Positions 9,138 through 18,187 of a DNA stretch of 64,000 bases are shown piece by piece. The notes beneath the pieces were generated by a model. It searched no databases. It was not told where the DNA came from and saw nothing but the letters and a program-made list of their open reading frames with translations. Origin of the DNA: Metallosphaera tengchongensis (GTDB taxonomy: Archaea > Thermoproteota > Thermoprotei_A > Sulfolobales > Sulfolobaceae); assembly GCF_013343295.1 (NCBI RefSeq), contig NZ_CP049074.1, forward strand, positions 663,501-727,500, in the 5' to 3' direction. The first letter of the stretch is position 1. Each line of letters starts with the position of its first letter. The position numbers and the translations under genes are program-made.

Positions 9138-10382
9138 CTAGGTTAATACCGTGTCATGAATCTTGCTATTTGCGTTTATGATCTTATGTGGGTAAATCTT
9201 GGAGTTCACGATCTCAGTGTTAGCATCTATAAGTACGTTGTCCCCTATAACGCTTCCTACTATTTTAGCTCCTCCTCTAATCTCAACATGCCTGGAGATG
9301 ACAGAATTTTCAATTATTACTCCCTCCCCAATGTACGATCTATCCATTACCGCGCTTCCTACAATTTTTACGTCGTTCCTTACAATGGAGAAGTTGTCAA
9401 TGGTGGAATTCTCAATGTAAACGTTATTACCTATTTGGCAATGCCTCCCTATCAATACGCTACCCTCTATCTTTAGCTTCCCCCTCCTGTATTTCGTAGC
9501 GATGACGTTCCTTCTCCTTATGGAATCAGGGCTAGTTCCTTGCACAAAGATTCTCTTTATCTGATCCATCCTTTTGCCACCCATCTCTTTCTCCTCCAGG
9601 TTTTCAAGAAGAACCCTCATGGCGTCAAGGTACCTATCCGGAGTACCCACATCAAACCACAGAGACTCAGTAACGTAACCGTAAACTGGGTAGCCCTTGG
9701 ATATCAAGTAGGGGATTATATCCTTTCCGAAGTCCATCCTCCCCTCCTCTCTCATTGAGTTTACTTCCTCACTGTTGAATATATCCCTGATCTTGGGAGA
9801 GAGAACGTAAACTCCAGTGTTTATCAAATTGGACGGAGCCTCTCCCTCCTTCGGTTTCTCCACAAACCTCCTAATCCTCATGTCTTCTCCCAGGTCAGCC
9901 ACCCCAAACTCCCTGACATCCTTCCACTTTTTCAACACAATCGTCATTAGGGAACCCCTAGACAGATGGTAATCGATAAGGTCTTGAAGGTTCAGCTTTA
10001 TCAGGTTGTCCCCTTGGATGACGAGAGTAATACCGTCAATTCTGTAATAGTCCATGTTAATCCTTACGGAATCTGCATTTCCTATGCTGTCAACCCTCGG
10101 TTGATACTTGAAATGAACCCTTGGTTTTATCCGGTACCTAGCTGAGAATCCTATTCCCTCCTTAAAGGTGTCAAAGATTGACTTGTAATTCACATAACCT
10201 TTCACTCCAAATATAAACTCCTTCACTCCCTGTTTAGCTAATTCTAAGATAGGAAACTCTAACAGAGGTCTATTTAGAAGCCTTACAGTCGCCTTCGATG
10301 TCTCAACCGTCAGAGGTCGCATTCTAGTGGCTTCTCCCCCTATGGGGATAATCACCTTAATTTCTTCTGGGGACCACTTCAT
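9138..10382 (-). CDS. NDP-sugar pyrophosphorylase with left-handed beta-helix tail
   Basis: 414 aa. Nucleotidyltransferase domain (about 1-245) with the signature IPIGGEATRMRPLT, a GDN metal site (IQGDN) and FVEKP; then hexapeptide-repeat beta-helix (about 290-410: IGNNVYIENSTIDNF, GEGVIIENSVISRHVEI). The first loop reads GGEATRMRPLT rather than the common GGxGTRLxPLT. It makes a nucleotide sugar from a sugar-1-phosphate. Being divergent from GH57 amylase and GlgA genes, a glucose-1-phosphate substrate giving the GlgA donor (ADP- or UDP-glucose) is likely, but mannose-1-phosphate cannot be excluded. Confidence 0.8.
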   Translation of the reverse strand: MKWSPEEIKVIIPIGGEATRMRPLTVETSKATVRLLNRPLLEFPILELAKQGVKEFIFGVKGYVNYKSIFDTFKEGIGFSARYRIKPRVHFKYQPRVDSIGNADSVRINMDYYRIDGITLVIQGDNLIKLNLQDLIDYHLSRGSLMTIVLKKWKDVREFGVADLGEDMRIRRFVEKPKEGEAPSNLINTGVYVLSPKIRDIFNSEEVNSMREEGRMDFGKDIIPYLISKGYPVYGYVTESLWFDVGTPDRYLDAMRVLLENLEEKEMGGKRMDQIKRIFVQGTSPDSIRRRNVIATKYRRGKLKIEGSVLIGRHCQIGNNVYIENSTIDNFSIVRNDVKIVGSAVMDRSYIGEGVIIENSVISRHVEIRGGAKIVGSVIGDNVLIDANTEIVNSKIYPHKIINANSKIHDTVLT

Positions 10383-10416
10383 GATTTATATTTAGCCTTT
10401 CTCTCTTAAGTATATT

Positions 10417-11763
10417 ATGACGACCAAGATCATTATGGGATTTGAAGTTCACCAGCCCTTTAGGATAAGAAAGGACGCCTTTTGGAACCCGAGGTTTACT
10501 GGTACGCCAGAGGAAAAGTACTTTGATAACAGGCTGAACAGAGAGATATTCGAGAGGGTAAAACAAAAGTGCTACATTCCTGCCACGAACATTATCCTTG
10601 AAGAAATAGAGGCAGGGGAGGAAGAGGGGAGGGAGGTTAAGTTCTTCTTCTCGACGTCTGGAACACTTTTGGAGCAGGCCGAGAGGTGGGGAAAGGACTT
10701 TCTAGACCTTCTACAGCTTCTGTCTTCCACCAAGAGGGTCGAGTTTCTAGCCCAAACCTATTATCATTCCATTTCTTCGCTATGGGAGGACAAAACAGAG
10801 TGGAGAGAGCAAGTTAGGACGCAAATGGAAACTGTAAGGTCTCTACTTCACTACTCTCCCGTTACCTTTGAGAACACAGAACTTCTCATCAATCAGGTCA
10901 TTGCGGAGGAAGCCGAGAAAATGGGATTCAAAGGCATTATGATGGAGGGCAAGGAGCAAGTGCTTAAGGGAAGGAGTCCCAACTACGTATATAGGAGGAA
11001 AGGGGGAAGAATCTCTGTCCTCCCTAGAAATTACGTCCTTAGTGATGACATTGCATTTAGGTTCTCAAACGTAAAGTGGGATCAATACCCCCTGACTGCT
11101 GAGAAGTTCTCATCCTGGGTCAAGTCGTCTCCAGGTCAGCTAGTTACCCTTTTCGTGGACTATGAAACCTTCGGAGAGCATCAGTGGAGGGAGTCCGGGA
11201 TCTTGGACTTCTTGAGGTGGTTACCCAGGGAGCTATACAGAGCTGGAGTAGATATGAACCTACCCAGGGAGGTTGAGGACAGCCCATATTACGATTTAGA
11301 TATTGAGGGGATCTCTTCTTGGGCTGACATAAGGAAAGACCACTCCAGTTGGCTTGGAAATATCATGCAGTGGGCATATGATGAGGCTGTAAGGAGGTGC
11401 GAAATGCCATCTAAGGAACTCGGTAGAGACTATCTAAAGACCTGGAGGTACTTCACGACCAGCGACAATTATTACTACCTTTTTACTGAGGGTGGAGGAC
11501 CAGGAGAGGTTCACTCGTACTTCAACGCATATAATTCTCCCATTGACGCCTTCCTCAACGAGTTTTATGCTGTAAACTCGTTCCTTCATGAGGAATTAAC
11601 TACCCTTGGAGTTAAGAACGACCCATTCTTCTTCTACAAGGAGGGGAGGAGAGTTAACGTAGCCTGGAACGAGAACGAGTTTAAGGAAATTATAAAGAGG
11701 GATGAAACCCTTAAGGATCACATCAAGTATCTGAAGGAGTGGTTAGGCAGTGAGAAGAATTGA
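10417..11763 (+). CDS. GH57 family alpha-amylase/glucanotransferase
   Basis: 448 aa, GH57 with conserved regions in order: GFEVHQP (8-14), FFSTSGT, the nucleophile-type Glu177 in GIMMEGKEQ, and VDYETFGEH (247-255) carrying the acid Asp248. It acts on alpha-1,4-glucan in the cytosol; no signal peptide is visible. It overlaps the following glycogen synthase by 14 nt, and the GH57-GlgA pair suggests a part in building or trimming glycogen. The precise activity (amylase, 4-alpha-glucanotransferase or branching) is not decided by the motifs I can see. Confidence 0.85.
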   Translation: MTTKIIMGFEVHQPFRIRKDAFWNPRFTGTPEEKYFDNRLNREIFERVKQKCYIPATNIILEEIEAGEEEGREVKFFFSTSGTLLEQAERWGKDFLDLLQLLSSTKRVEFLAQTYYHSISSLWEDKTEWREQVRTQMETVRSLLHYSPVTFENTELLINQVIAEEAEKMGFKGIMMEGKEQVLKGRSPNYVYRRKGGRISVLPRNYVLSDDIAFRFSNVKWDQYPLTAEKFSSWVKSSPGQLVTLFVDYETFGEHQWRESGILDFLRWLPRELYRAGVDMNLPREVEDSPYYDLDIEGISSWADIRKDHSSWLGNIMQWAYDEAVRRCEMPSKELGRDYLKTWRYFTTSDNYYYLFTEGGGPGEVHSYFNAYNSPIDAFLNEFYAVNSFLHEELTTLGVKNDPFFFYKEGRRVNVAWNENEFKEIIKRDETLKDHIKYLKEWLGSEKN

Positions 11764-13444
11764 ATCGTTATGGATACCGGACTCCCTGGAAAGCGTGTGG
11801 ATGATCGCCTTCGAAATGAAAGGAATAACGACGTCCGGCGGTCTCGGTGCGGCAGTTTACGCCCTTAGTACTTCGTTGGTGAAGAAAGGGGTGAAGGTCT
11901 CGGTCATAATGCCCTCTCACGGTAGGCATATGGACATAATGTACAGATCTAGGCTAAAGCTGAGAGAACTGCCCACTTCAGTCAGTGGGACGAGGAGAGG
12001 TATGGACGGTAATGTGTACCCTTTCAACTTAGGGTTCGAACTGGGAGAAATGGACGGTGTAGAAATCATAATGGTTAAGGGTATGGATTACCAGACAGGA
12101 CGGATAATGGATTCCTGGAACGTGTATGAGAACTCAATGGAGAAGTCGGCGTTGCTGGCTAGGGCTATGGATCATTTGGTCTCTACCCTGAAACTGGAAA
12201 ACGTGCCCTCGCTGATCCATGCCCACGACTGGCATGCCGTTGTCCCTGGAGTTAAGGCAAAGATGAGCCTGGAAGAGAGGAGGGTAATAGTTCCCTTAGT
12301 TTATACCGTTCATCTCTTGAACAAGGTGGGTGCCCCTTGGCATTACGCTTCAGAGGAGTGGTCCGGACTAGTTAACTGTAACCACTACGTGTGGATGATT
12401 TCAAAGCACGTGTTGAGGCAGACGTCAAGCCTTTGGGACATGTGTGAAGGAAAGATAGAGAGGTTCGGCTTCTACGAAGCTGATCTCATTACCACAGTTA
12501 GTAGGAGTTACCTCATTTACGACTTAATACCTTTTGCAGGTAACTTCACTGAAAATAAGTCCTGCGTTATCTATAACGGAACAGATTGGGACATTAACCA
12601 GGTCAGAGAGTACGCTAACAAATTCATGGGTACAGATAATAGAGCTCAACTAAGGGCTACGTTATTCTCTTCAATAAGAAATAATAGATTCGTCCCTAAC
12701 GACTATAACACTGGGAACATGTTGTGGAACAACAGACAGAGACTTGGGATAAGGGATGATTGGAGCTACGAACCTTTGGAGAGAGGGCAACTTGTCCTTT
12801 TTGCAGGTAGGCTCGTATACCAAAAGGGGGTGGACCTTTTAACAAGAGCGTTCCGGGGAGTGGTTGAGAAGATCCCTGATGCAAGGTTAGTCATCTTGGG
12901 GATCCCGTCTGACGATTACGGGCTTCTCCAGGATCTAATTGATCGAGCTTCAGAGTTGAAGGACAACGTGAGGATATTTGCCCTAAGCTCCATTGAGCCA
13001 AACCTGTTCAAACTATGGCATTACGCAGCTTCAGTCGCGGTCATGCCCTCTCGATGGGAACCATTTGGAATAACAGCAATTGAAGCCATGGCTGTTGGAA
13101 CCCCAGTGGTCGCTTCTGCCGTGGGAGGACTTACAGAAATAGTGGACGACGTCAGGTCAAACGAGATGGGTAACGGGCTTCTTGCAGAGAAAGAGAACAT
13201 AGAATCCATAAAGAACGCCCTCGTGGATGCTGTAGCGCTCTCCAAGATGGGTGAAACAGGAGAGAACGGGTTACTAAACTTGATCTCGCCAAATGTTAAG
13301 GAAAAGTCCTGGGATAAAGTAAGGGAAAATGCCGTAAAGAAGGTCGACTCTAGATTCAGGTGGTCAGCCATATCAGATCAAGCTATGGAGTGCTACTCTA
13401 GGGCAATGACTATGGCCAAGTATAGGGCATCTGCCTACATGTGA
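11750..13444 (+). CDS. glgA: Glycogen synthase, GT5 type
   Basis: 564-aa glycosyltransferase with two Rossmann domains: donor-side glycine loop TTSGGLGAAVYAL near residue 30, HAHDWHAVVPG, the domain-two start LFAGRLVYQKGVDLL, and the catalytic signature PSRWEPFGITAIEAMAVGTPVV. It transfers glucose from ADP- or UDP-glucose to the non-reducing end of glycogen. Start GTG at 11750 (VRRIESLWIP), inside the end of the GH57 gene, indicating translational coupling. Longer than bacterial GlgA by some 80 residues, mostly a mid-protein insert. Confidence 0.88.
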   Translation: MRRIESLWIPDSLESVWMIAFEMKGITTSGGLGAAVYALSTSLVKKGVKVSVIMPSHGRHMDIMYRSRLKLRELPTSVSGTRRGMDGNVYPFNLGFELGEMDGVEIIMVKGMDYQTGRIMDSWNVYENSMEKSALLARAMDHLVSTLKLENVPSLIHAHDWHAVVPGVKAKMSLEERRVIVPLVYTVHLLNKVGAPWHYASEEWSGLVNCNHYVWMISKHVLRQTSSLWDMCEGKIERFGFYEADLITTVSRSYLIYDLIPFAGNFTENKSCVIYNGTDWDINQVREYANKFMGTDNRAQLRATLFSSIRNNRFVPNDYNTGNMLWNNRQRLGIRDDWSYEPLERGQLVLFAGRLVYQKGVDLLTRAFRGVVEKIPDARLVILGIPSDDYGLLQDLIDRASELKDNVRIFALSSIEPNLFKLWHYAASVAVMPSRWEPFGITAIEAMAVGTPVVASAVGGLTEIVDDVRSNEMGNGLLAEKENIESIKNALVDAVALSKMGETGENGLLNLISPNVKEKSWDKVRENAVKKVDSRFRWSAISDQAMECYSRAMTMAKYRASAYM

Positions 13445-13453
13445 GGTGATAGA

Positions 13454-13660
13454 GTGAAGGTACTGGTTTATCTTCCTAGGGACAAAAAGGAGAGGACTAT
13501 TGAGCTGGACAAGGAGCTCACAGTGAGAGCGTTGGTAAAGAAACTGGGGCTAACAGTTCAGGGCAGCGTGGTACTTAGGGACGGAGTTCCATTGCTTGAA
13601 GACGAAGTAGTAAAGGACGGAGATAGGCTGACGGTATTTCAAACTGCATCAGGTGGATAG
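13454..13660 (+). CDS. ThiS/MoaD/SAMP-like beta-grasp protein ending in Gly-Gly
   Basis: 68 aa, ubiquitin-like beta-grasp fold predicted from MKVLVYLPRDKKERTIELD ... TVRALVKKLGL ... VVLRDGVPLLEDEVVKDGDRLTVFQTASGG. The exposed C-terminal GG is what an E1-like enzyme adenylates for sulfur transfer or protein conjugation. GTG start at 13454 has a strong ribosome site, GAGGTGAT, at 13444-13451. It follows glgA by 9 nt and overlaps the next gene by 8 nt. Whether it donates sulfur (thiolation, molybdopterin) or tags proteins cannot be told here. Confidence 0.85.
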   Translation: MKVLVYLPRDKKERTIELDKELTVRALVKKLGLTVQGSVVLRDGVPLLEDEVVKDGDRLTVFQTASGG

Positions 13661-14288
13661 CTTGAACCTTGGCGACCTCAAGAGCCCAGACACTGAAAGG
13701 AGGGCGAAGGCTTGGCATGAACTCCAGAAATTGATAGAAAGCGGAAAAGATTTGCGTAAGTACAGGCTATATTTCAGATCTTTGCTGTGGTATCCGTTAC
13801 AGGGGGTGAGGGAATCCGCCTGGGAACACCTTCAGGTCTACAAAACCGTTGGGGTAACCGGTATCGAGAAGGCATTTTCGTCCAGCTCGGATAGGATTAA
13901 ACTCACTGCGTGGCAACACGCCAAGGAGGCTCTATCCCTTGGTCTCGTGGATAGTGGTCAATTATCTAAATTAACTCCACACTTTTGGAGGTTATTGAGA
14001 AGCTACTTTCCAACAGTTAGAAAGAAGGCATGGAACCTCCTCCCAACTTTGATTGAGATGGGCATTGTGGAGAGGAATGATGGATCCAGGCTGATAGAAT
14101 TCTTGAGGAGCAAGAAAGTTGGAGTCAGAATATTGGCGTGGAGTAAGGTAAGGATCCTGATGGAAAGAGGTATACTGGACGAGGAACAGGTTAAGCAGAA
14201 TTTTCAATATTTGGTAGAGATGACCGAGAAAGATTCGTTGGCCTCTAGGAGAGCAAAAAAGATTCTGGGTGAGTTTGGTTGGACGTAA
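13653..14288 (+). CDS. HEAT-like protein with five Ala-Trp helical repeats
   Basis: 211 aa, unrecognised family. The pattern (R/V)xxxAWxxxxxLxxxG recurs with the Ala-Trp pair at residues 20-21, 56-57, 86-87, 126-127 and 162-163, that is every 30-40 residues, and a weaker sixth unit at 199-210. This is what an alpha-solenoid (HEAT/ARM-like) scaffold looks like. Start GTG at 13653 lies inside the ThiS-like gene and the stop overlaps the following oxidase by 10 nt, so all three are made together. A scaffold or adaptor role is inference only. Confidence 0.75.
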   Translation: MDSLNLGDLKSPDTERRAKAWHELQKLIESGKDLRKYRLYFRSLLWYPLQGVRESAWEHLQVYKTVGVTGIEKAFSSSSDRIKLTAWQHAKEALSLGLVDSGQLSKLTPHFWRLLRSYFPTVRKKAWNLLPTLIEMGIVERNDGSRLIEFLRSKKVGVRILAWSKVRILMERGILDEEQVKQNFQYLVEMTEKDSLASRRAKKILGEFGWT

Positions 14289-15388
14289 GCGTTGTAGGTG
14301 GCGGAATAGTTGGTCTAATGTCAGCTTACTTCTTGTCTGAAGAGGCTGACGTAACCCTATATGATCCTGACCCTGGATCTTACTCCGTCCATGCCGCTGG
14401 GCTCATAGAGCCTTACAGGTTTGACAAAATCAACACAACTTCTATGCTCGCGAAAATGGTAAAGTACATGAGGAGAGGGGTCACAGAGGTTAGACAGGTG
14501 AACAAACTATGGCTAAGGGAGCTACTCTTGTCTCTGAACAAAGAACCTCCTCCAGACGCTTGGAATATCATGAGGGAGATGGCTGAGTTTTCTCTAAAGT
14601 TTTACAAGGAAATGGCCAGTGAAAGAAACGACTTTGGTTACAGGGAAGATGGGTTGCTGGAGCTCTATACAAGTAAAGAACAGCTGGAGCAGGGAGCCAA
14701 GGAGGAGAGATCTAGCCCTTTTCGCCCCAAGCACGAGATAGTGGACGTCCCTGGGTTTGCAGGGGGGATATTCTTCCCTGAACTAAGTAGGATTGAGACA
14801 GAGAAATTCGTGAGGAGGATTCTCCATGAGTTGGAATTCAGGAAAGTGAGGATAATTAAAAAGCGGGCTTCCCTGGATCTGCAAAAAGGCAAAGTAGATG
14901 GGAAAGAAAGCGACGTGATCGTGGTATCCAACGGGATCTGGATGAACCAAATTTTCCCTATGCCCCTAACTGCGTTTAAGGGATATGGCTATTGGATTCA
15001 AGGGGAGTCCAAGATCGATAAGGCCTTCGTCACGGTAGATGAAGGAGTTGCGGTCTCCCCATTGTCAGATCACGTGAAGGTCACTGGGGGATTCTCAGCC
15101 GACTTCAGCGACAACTGGAGAGGAGACTTTGTTCTCGAAAAAGTTTCAAATTTCGTTAAAATAAATAAAATAATAGAGAAGAGTATGGGGTTTAGACCGT
15201 GTTCTCCCGATGGGTTTCCTATCCTTGGAAGAAAGGGGAAGATAGTTATTGCTACCGGAGCATGCAGACTGGGTTGGAGTTACGGACCTGCAATGGGACT
15301 TCATTCAACTGAACTGGCCTTAGGAAAAGCGAAGAATCACCCCTATCTTTCTAGGTTAGTAGAAAGATACATAACAATTCCGAGTTGA
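14279..15388 (+). CDS. FAD-dependent oxidoreductase of the DAO family
   Basis: 369 aa. Begins with the dinucleotide-binding motif VVGGGIVGLMSAYFL and ends with the DAO-type closing region RPCSPDGFPILGRKGKIVIATG followed by GWSYGPAMG. Family members oxidise amines or amino acids (glycine oxidase ThiO, D-amino-acid oxidase). TTG start at 14279 within the preceding gene. Its coupling to a ThiS-like protein recalls bacterial thiS-thiO pairs, but archaea usually make the thiazole with Thi4, so a thiamine role is only one option. Confidence 0.82.
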   Translation: MDVSVVGGGIVGLMSAYFLSEEADVTLYDPDPGSYSVHAAGLIEPYRFDKINTTSMLAKMVKYMRRGVTEVRQVNKLWLRELLLSLNKEPPPDAWNIMREMAEFSLKFYKEMASERNDFGYREDGLLELYTSKEQLEQGAKEERSSPFRPKHEIVDVPGFAGGIFFPELSRIETEKFVRRILHELEFRKVRIIKKRASLDLQKGKVDGKESDVIVVSNGIWMNQIFPMPLTAFKGYGYWIQGESKIDKAFVTVDEGVAVSPLSDHVKVTGGFSADFSDNWRGDFVLEKVSNFVKINKIIEKSMGFRPCSPDGFPILGRKGKIVIATGACRLGWSYGPAMGLHSTELALGKAKNHPYLSRLVERYITIPS

Positions 15389-15503
15389 AGCCCTACACTT
15401 TTCAGATCCTTAACATGTGGATTAAGAAATGGATATAAGAGAATCTTGATTGAGTCCGAGAGAGATCAGCATATAGCGTCCCTCGTTTTATGGGCCTGGT
15501 ATA

Positions 15504-15558
15504 GATAGCGGTTATGGAACCGGCAGGGGAATCTGCTTCCCTGGCATGAACCGCTATC
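15504..15558 (+). ncRNA. Candidate structured RNA: long hairpin before the GINS gene
   Basis: A perfect 10-bp outer stem (GATAGCGGTT with AACCGCTATC) continues through ATG/CAT with a one-base bulge, then an internal loop, and an inner stem CAGGGGAA/TTCCCTGG closing on TCTGC. The shape, two stems around a one-sided internal loop, is that of an H/ACA-like guide hairpin, but no ACA follows. Alternatives: 5' leader structure for the GINS-MCM transcript or an element end. Strand assumed from the downstream gene. Confidence 0.35.
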
Positions 15559-15603
15559 CTTTAATTTAGTAGAATAGTAGAATATCAGTTAAGGCTGGAG
15601 AAA

Positions 15604-16146
15604 TTGCTCACTGTTAAGTATAAGGCTTTGAAGAGGCTAGTGAGAGCTAAGAAAAAAAAGGTGGACGTTATCGATGACGGAATTACCATTGATCTGGGGC
15701 ATGAAGAGGTCAAATTGATCAAGGGTAGTCAAGCTGAAATTCCGATCTGGCTCACTGAAATCTTAGAACAAGAGGGTTACGTCTCTCCCTCCCCGATTTC
15801 CATTGAAGAGATATCCAAGTACCTGTATCAAGAGAAGCAAAACTCAACAGTACCGGGTTCACTCGTGCAATTACCGTGGGACTTCTACATGAGAGCTAAG
15901 GCTACTTTGAGCGAGCTTACAAAGGGTAAAAGTATTCAGGAGGTGGAACGTCTCAACAAAATCTCCTATATGATAAACGAGGTGGTGAGGATTAGACTGA
16001 GAAAAATTATACAGCTAGCCAGTCTAAACGTAGGGGACCAAACCATTTTAAGCAAGCTGACCCCAGAGGAGAATTTGATATTTTTAGAGCTTAAGAAGAA
16101 CTTAGAAATTATCAACGGTGATATTGGTGGAAACACAATCGGTTGA
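15604..16146 (+). CDS. gins23: GINS complex subunit Gins23 (Psf2/Psf3-like)
   Basis: 180 aa. A small beta-rich B domain comes first (VDVIDDGITIDLGHEEVKLI ... IPIWLTEILEQEGYV), then an alpha-helical A domain (about 85-180); this B-then-A order is that of Psf2/Psf3, not Sld5/Psf1. GINS bridges the MCM helicase to the replisome and to Cdc45/GAN-like factors. Start taken as TTG at 15604; the first in-frame stop upstream is at 15562, so little longer is possible. It overlaps mcm by 29 nt, and the gins23-mcm pairing is known in Sulfolobus. Confidence 0.85.
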   Translation: MLTVKYKALKRLVRAKKKKVDVIDDGITIDLGHEEVKLIKGSQAEIPIWLTEILEQEGYVSPSPISIEEISKYLYQEKQNSTVPGSLVQLPWDFYMRAKATLSELTKGKSIQEVERLNKISYMINEVVRIRLRKIIQLASLNVGDQTILSKLTPEENLIFLELKKNLEIINGDIGGNTIG

Positions 16147-18187
16147 AATAGTTGAGAGATTCGAGGAGTTCCTTAGGACAAGGAGGGACGAGAGTGGAAA
16201 CCTGAAGTATGTCCAACAGATTAACGAAATGATAGCCTTTAGGAAGAAGAGCCTTGTAGTGGATTTTAACGACCTGTACCAATTTGACGAGAAGTTGGCT
16301 ACAGAGCTCATTAATAATCCCCTTACCGTGCTTCCAACCCTTGAGGAGAGGATAATTCGAGTAATAGAGGGCTCAGACCCTAGTTTCGTATCTGAAGTCC
16401 AGAAGGTGCACCTACGCCTCGTGAACGTTCCCAAGTTAGTGGAACTAAGGAAAATTAGAAGCAGTGAAATTAACAAGATAGTTGCAGTTGAGGGAATTCT
16501 CACCAAACAGACCCCAATAAAGGAGAGGGCTTTCAGAATAGTGTTAAAACATGTGCACCCTGAGTGCAATGAGGAATTCAAGTGGCCAGAAAATGAAGAA
16601 ATGGAAGATACAATAAAGATGCCTGCCCTTTGTCCGGTGTGTGGAAAACCTGGGCAATTCGACGTAGTACCGCAGAAGGCTGAATTGGTTGACTGGCAAA
16701 GGGTCATAATACAGGAGAGACCGGAGGAGGTTCCCCCAGGGCAAATTCCCAGACAACTCGAGGCAGTATTTGAGGACGATCTTGTGGACTCAGCTAGACC
16801 AGGGGATAGGGTAAGATTTACCGGAATTTTGACGATTAAGCAGGACTCCTTCTTAAGAAAGGGTAGCAGATCGATCTTCGACATCTACTTGAAAGTAATG
16901 AGCGTAGAAATATCCCAGAAAGTCCTTGATGAAGTGGAAATAACTGATGAAGATAAAAAGAAAATCCAGGATATGGCTAAACACCCTTGGGTGAGGGAGC
17001 AGATCATATCTTCCATAGCCCCTTCAATCTACAACCATTGGGAGATCAAGGAGGCGATAGCGCTGGCCCTCTTTGGAGGGGTATCTAGGATTATGGAAGA
17101 TGGCACAAGAACAAGGGGAGACATTCACGTACTTATTATTGGCGATCCAGGTACCGCAAAGTCTCAAATTTTGCAGTTCGCAGCGAGGACCTCCCCACGA
17201 TCAGTATACACTACTGGAAAGGGTGCAACAGCAGCAGGACTTACTGCCGCGGTAGTTAGGGAAAAGAATAGCGGAGACTATTACCTAGAAGCTGGAGCCC
17301 TAGTCCTAGCCGACGGCGGAGTGGCAGTAATAGACGAAATTGACAAGATGCGTGATGAAGACAGGGTAGCCATACACGAGGCAATGGAACAACAAACCGT
17401 ATCCATAGCCAAGGCCGGGATACTTGCCAAACTCAACGCCAGAGCGACCATAATAGCTGCTGGAAATCCCAAGTTTGGAAGGTATATTCAAGAGAGGGGC
17501 GTGGCTGAGAATATAGACCTACCACCCACTATACTGTCCAGATTTGATTTAATTTTCATCCTAGTGGACAAACCTGGAACAGAGGATCAGAACCTCGCAA
17601 GTCACATACTGGACATGCACGGAGGTAAACAGCTTAGAAACTTCATATCTACGGAAGATTTGAAAAAATATATAGCGTTTGCTAGAAAATACATAAGCCC
17701 TAAGTTAAATAATGAGGCGAAGAAGCTTCTAGGGGACTTCTATGTCGAAATGAGGAAGAAAAGTAGCGAAAATCCCAACACGCCCATACTAATTACTCCA
17801 AGACAATTGGAGGCCCTTATTAGGATCACTGAAGCCTACGCTAGAATGGCCCTAAAGGAGGAAGCAGGGAAGGACGATGCCGAGAGAGCGATAAACATAA
17901 TGAGGATATTCCTGGAGAGGGTCGGTATAGACGTTGAGTCTGGAACCCTAGACATTGATACCATAATGACGGGGAAACCCAAGAGCGCTAGAGAGAGAAT
18001 GGTGAAGATAATCGAGATAATAGACCAGATTTCATCGGAGAAGGGATGCGCTAAGTTGAAGGATGTAATAAGAGAGTCGGAGAGAGAAGGGGTCGAAAGG
18101 GGGAGCGCTGAGAAGATCATAGGGGATATGAAGAAAAGTGGTCTAATTTACGAAGTTAGTTCTGAGTGTTATAAGAAAGTCACTTAG
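16118..18187 (+). CDS. mcm: Replicative minichromosome maintenance helicase MCM
   Basis: 689 aa, full length for the family. N-terminal domain with a zinc site at H145, C150, C172 and C175; AAA+ core with Walker A GDPGTAKSQ (342-350), Walker B VIDEID (404-409) and the arginine-finger motif LSRFD; C-terminal winged helix ending in a Cys-containing tail. Unwinds DNA 3' to 5' as a hexamer at the fork. Start GTG 16118 is used here; in-frame TTG 16124 or GTG 16127 are possible and would alter only three residues. Confidence 0.95.
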   Translation: MILVETQSVEIVERFEEFLRTRRDESGNLKYVQQINEMIAFRKKSLVVDFNDLYQFDEKLATELINNPLTVLPTLEERIIRVIEGSDPSFVSEVQKVHLRLVNVPKLVELRKIRSSEINKIVAVEGILTKQTPIKERAFRIVLKHVHPECNEEFKWPENEEMEDTIKMPALCPVCGKPGQFDVVPQKAELVDWQRVIIQERPEEVPPGQIPRQLEAVFEDDLVDSARPGDRVRFTGILTIKQDSFLRKGSRSIFDIYLKVMSVEISQKVLDEVEITDEDKKKIQDMAKHPWVREQIISSIAPSIYNHWEIKEAIALALFGGVSRIMEDGTRTRGDIHVLIIGDPGTAKSQILQFAARTSPRSVYTTGKGATAAGLTAAVVREKNSGDYYLEAGALVLADGGVAVIDEIDKMRDEDRVAIHEAMEQQTVSIAKAGILAKLNARATIIAAGNPKFGRYIQERGVAENIDLPPTILSRFDLIFILVDKPGTEDQNLASHILDMHGGKQLRNFISTEDLKKYIAFARKYISPKLNNEAKKLLGDFYVEMRKKSSENPNTPILITPRQLEALIRITEAYARMALKEEAGKDDAERAINIMRIFLERVGIDVESGTLDIDTIMTGKPKSARERMVKIIEIIDQISSEKGCAKLKDVIRESEREGVERGSAEKIIGDMKKSGLIYEVSSECYKKVT

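Noticed and set aside
13454-13660. Assigning the beta-grasp protein to molybdopterin synthesis (MoaD)
   Set aside because: No moa genes adjoin; ThiS, MoaD and SAMP roles cannot be separated from this sequence.
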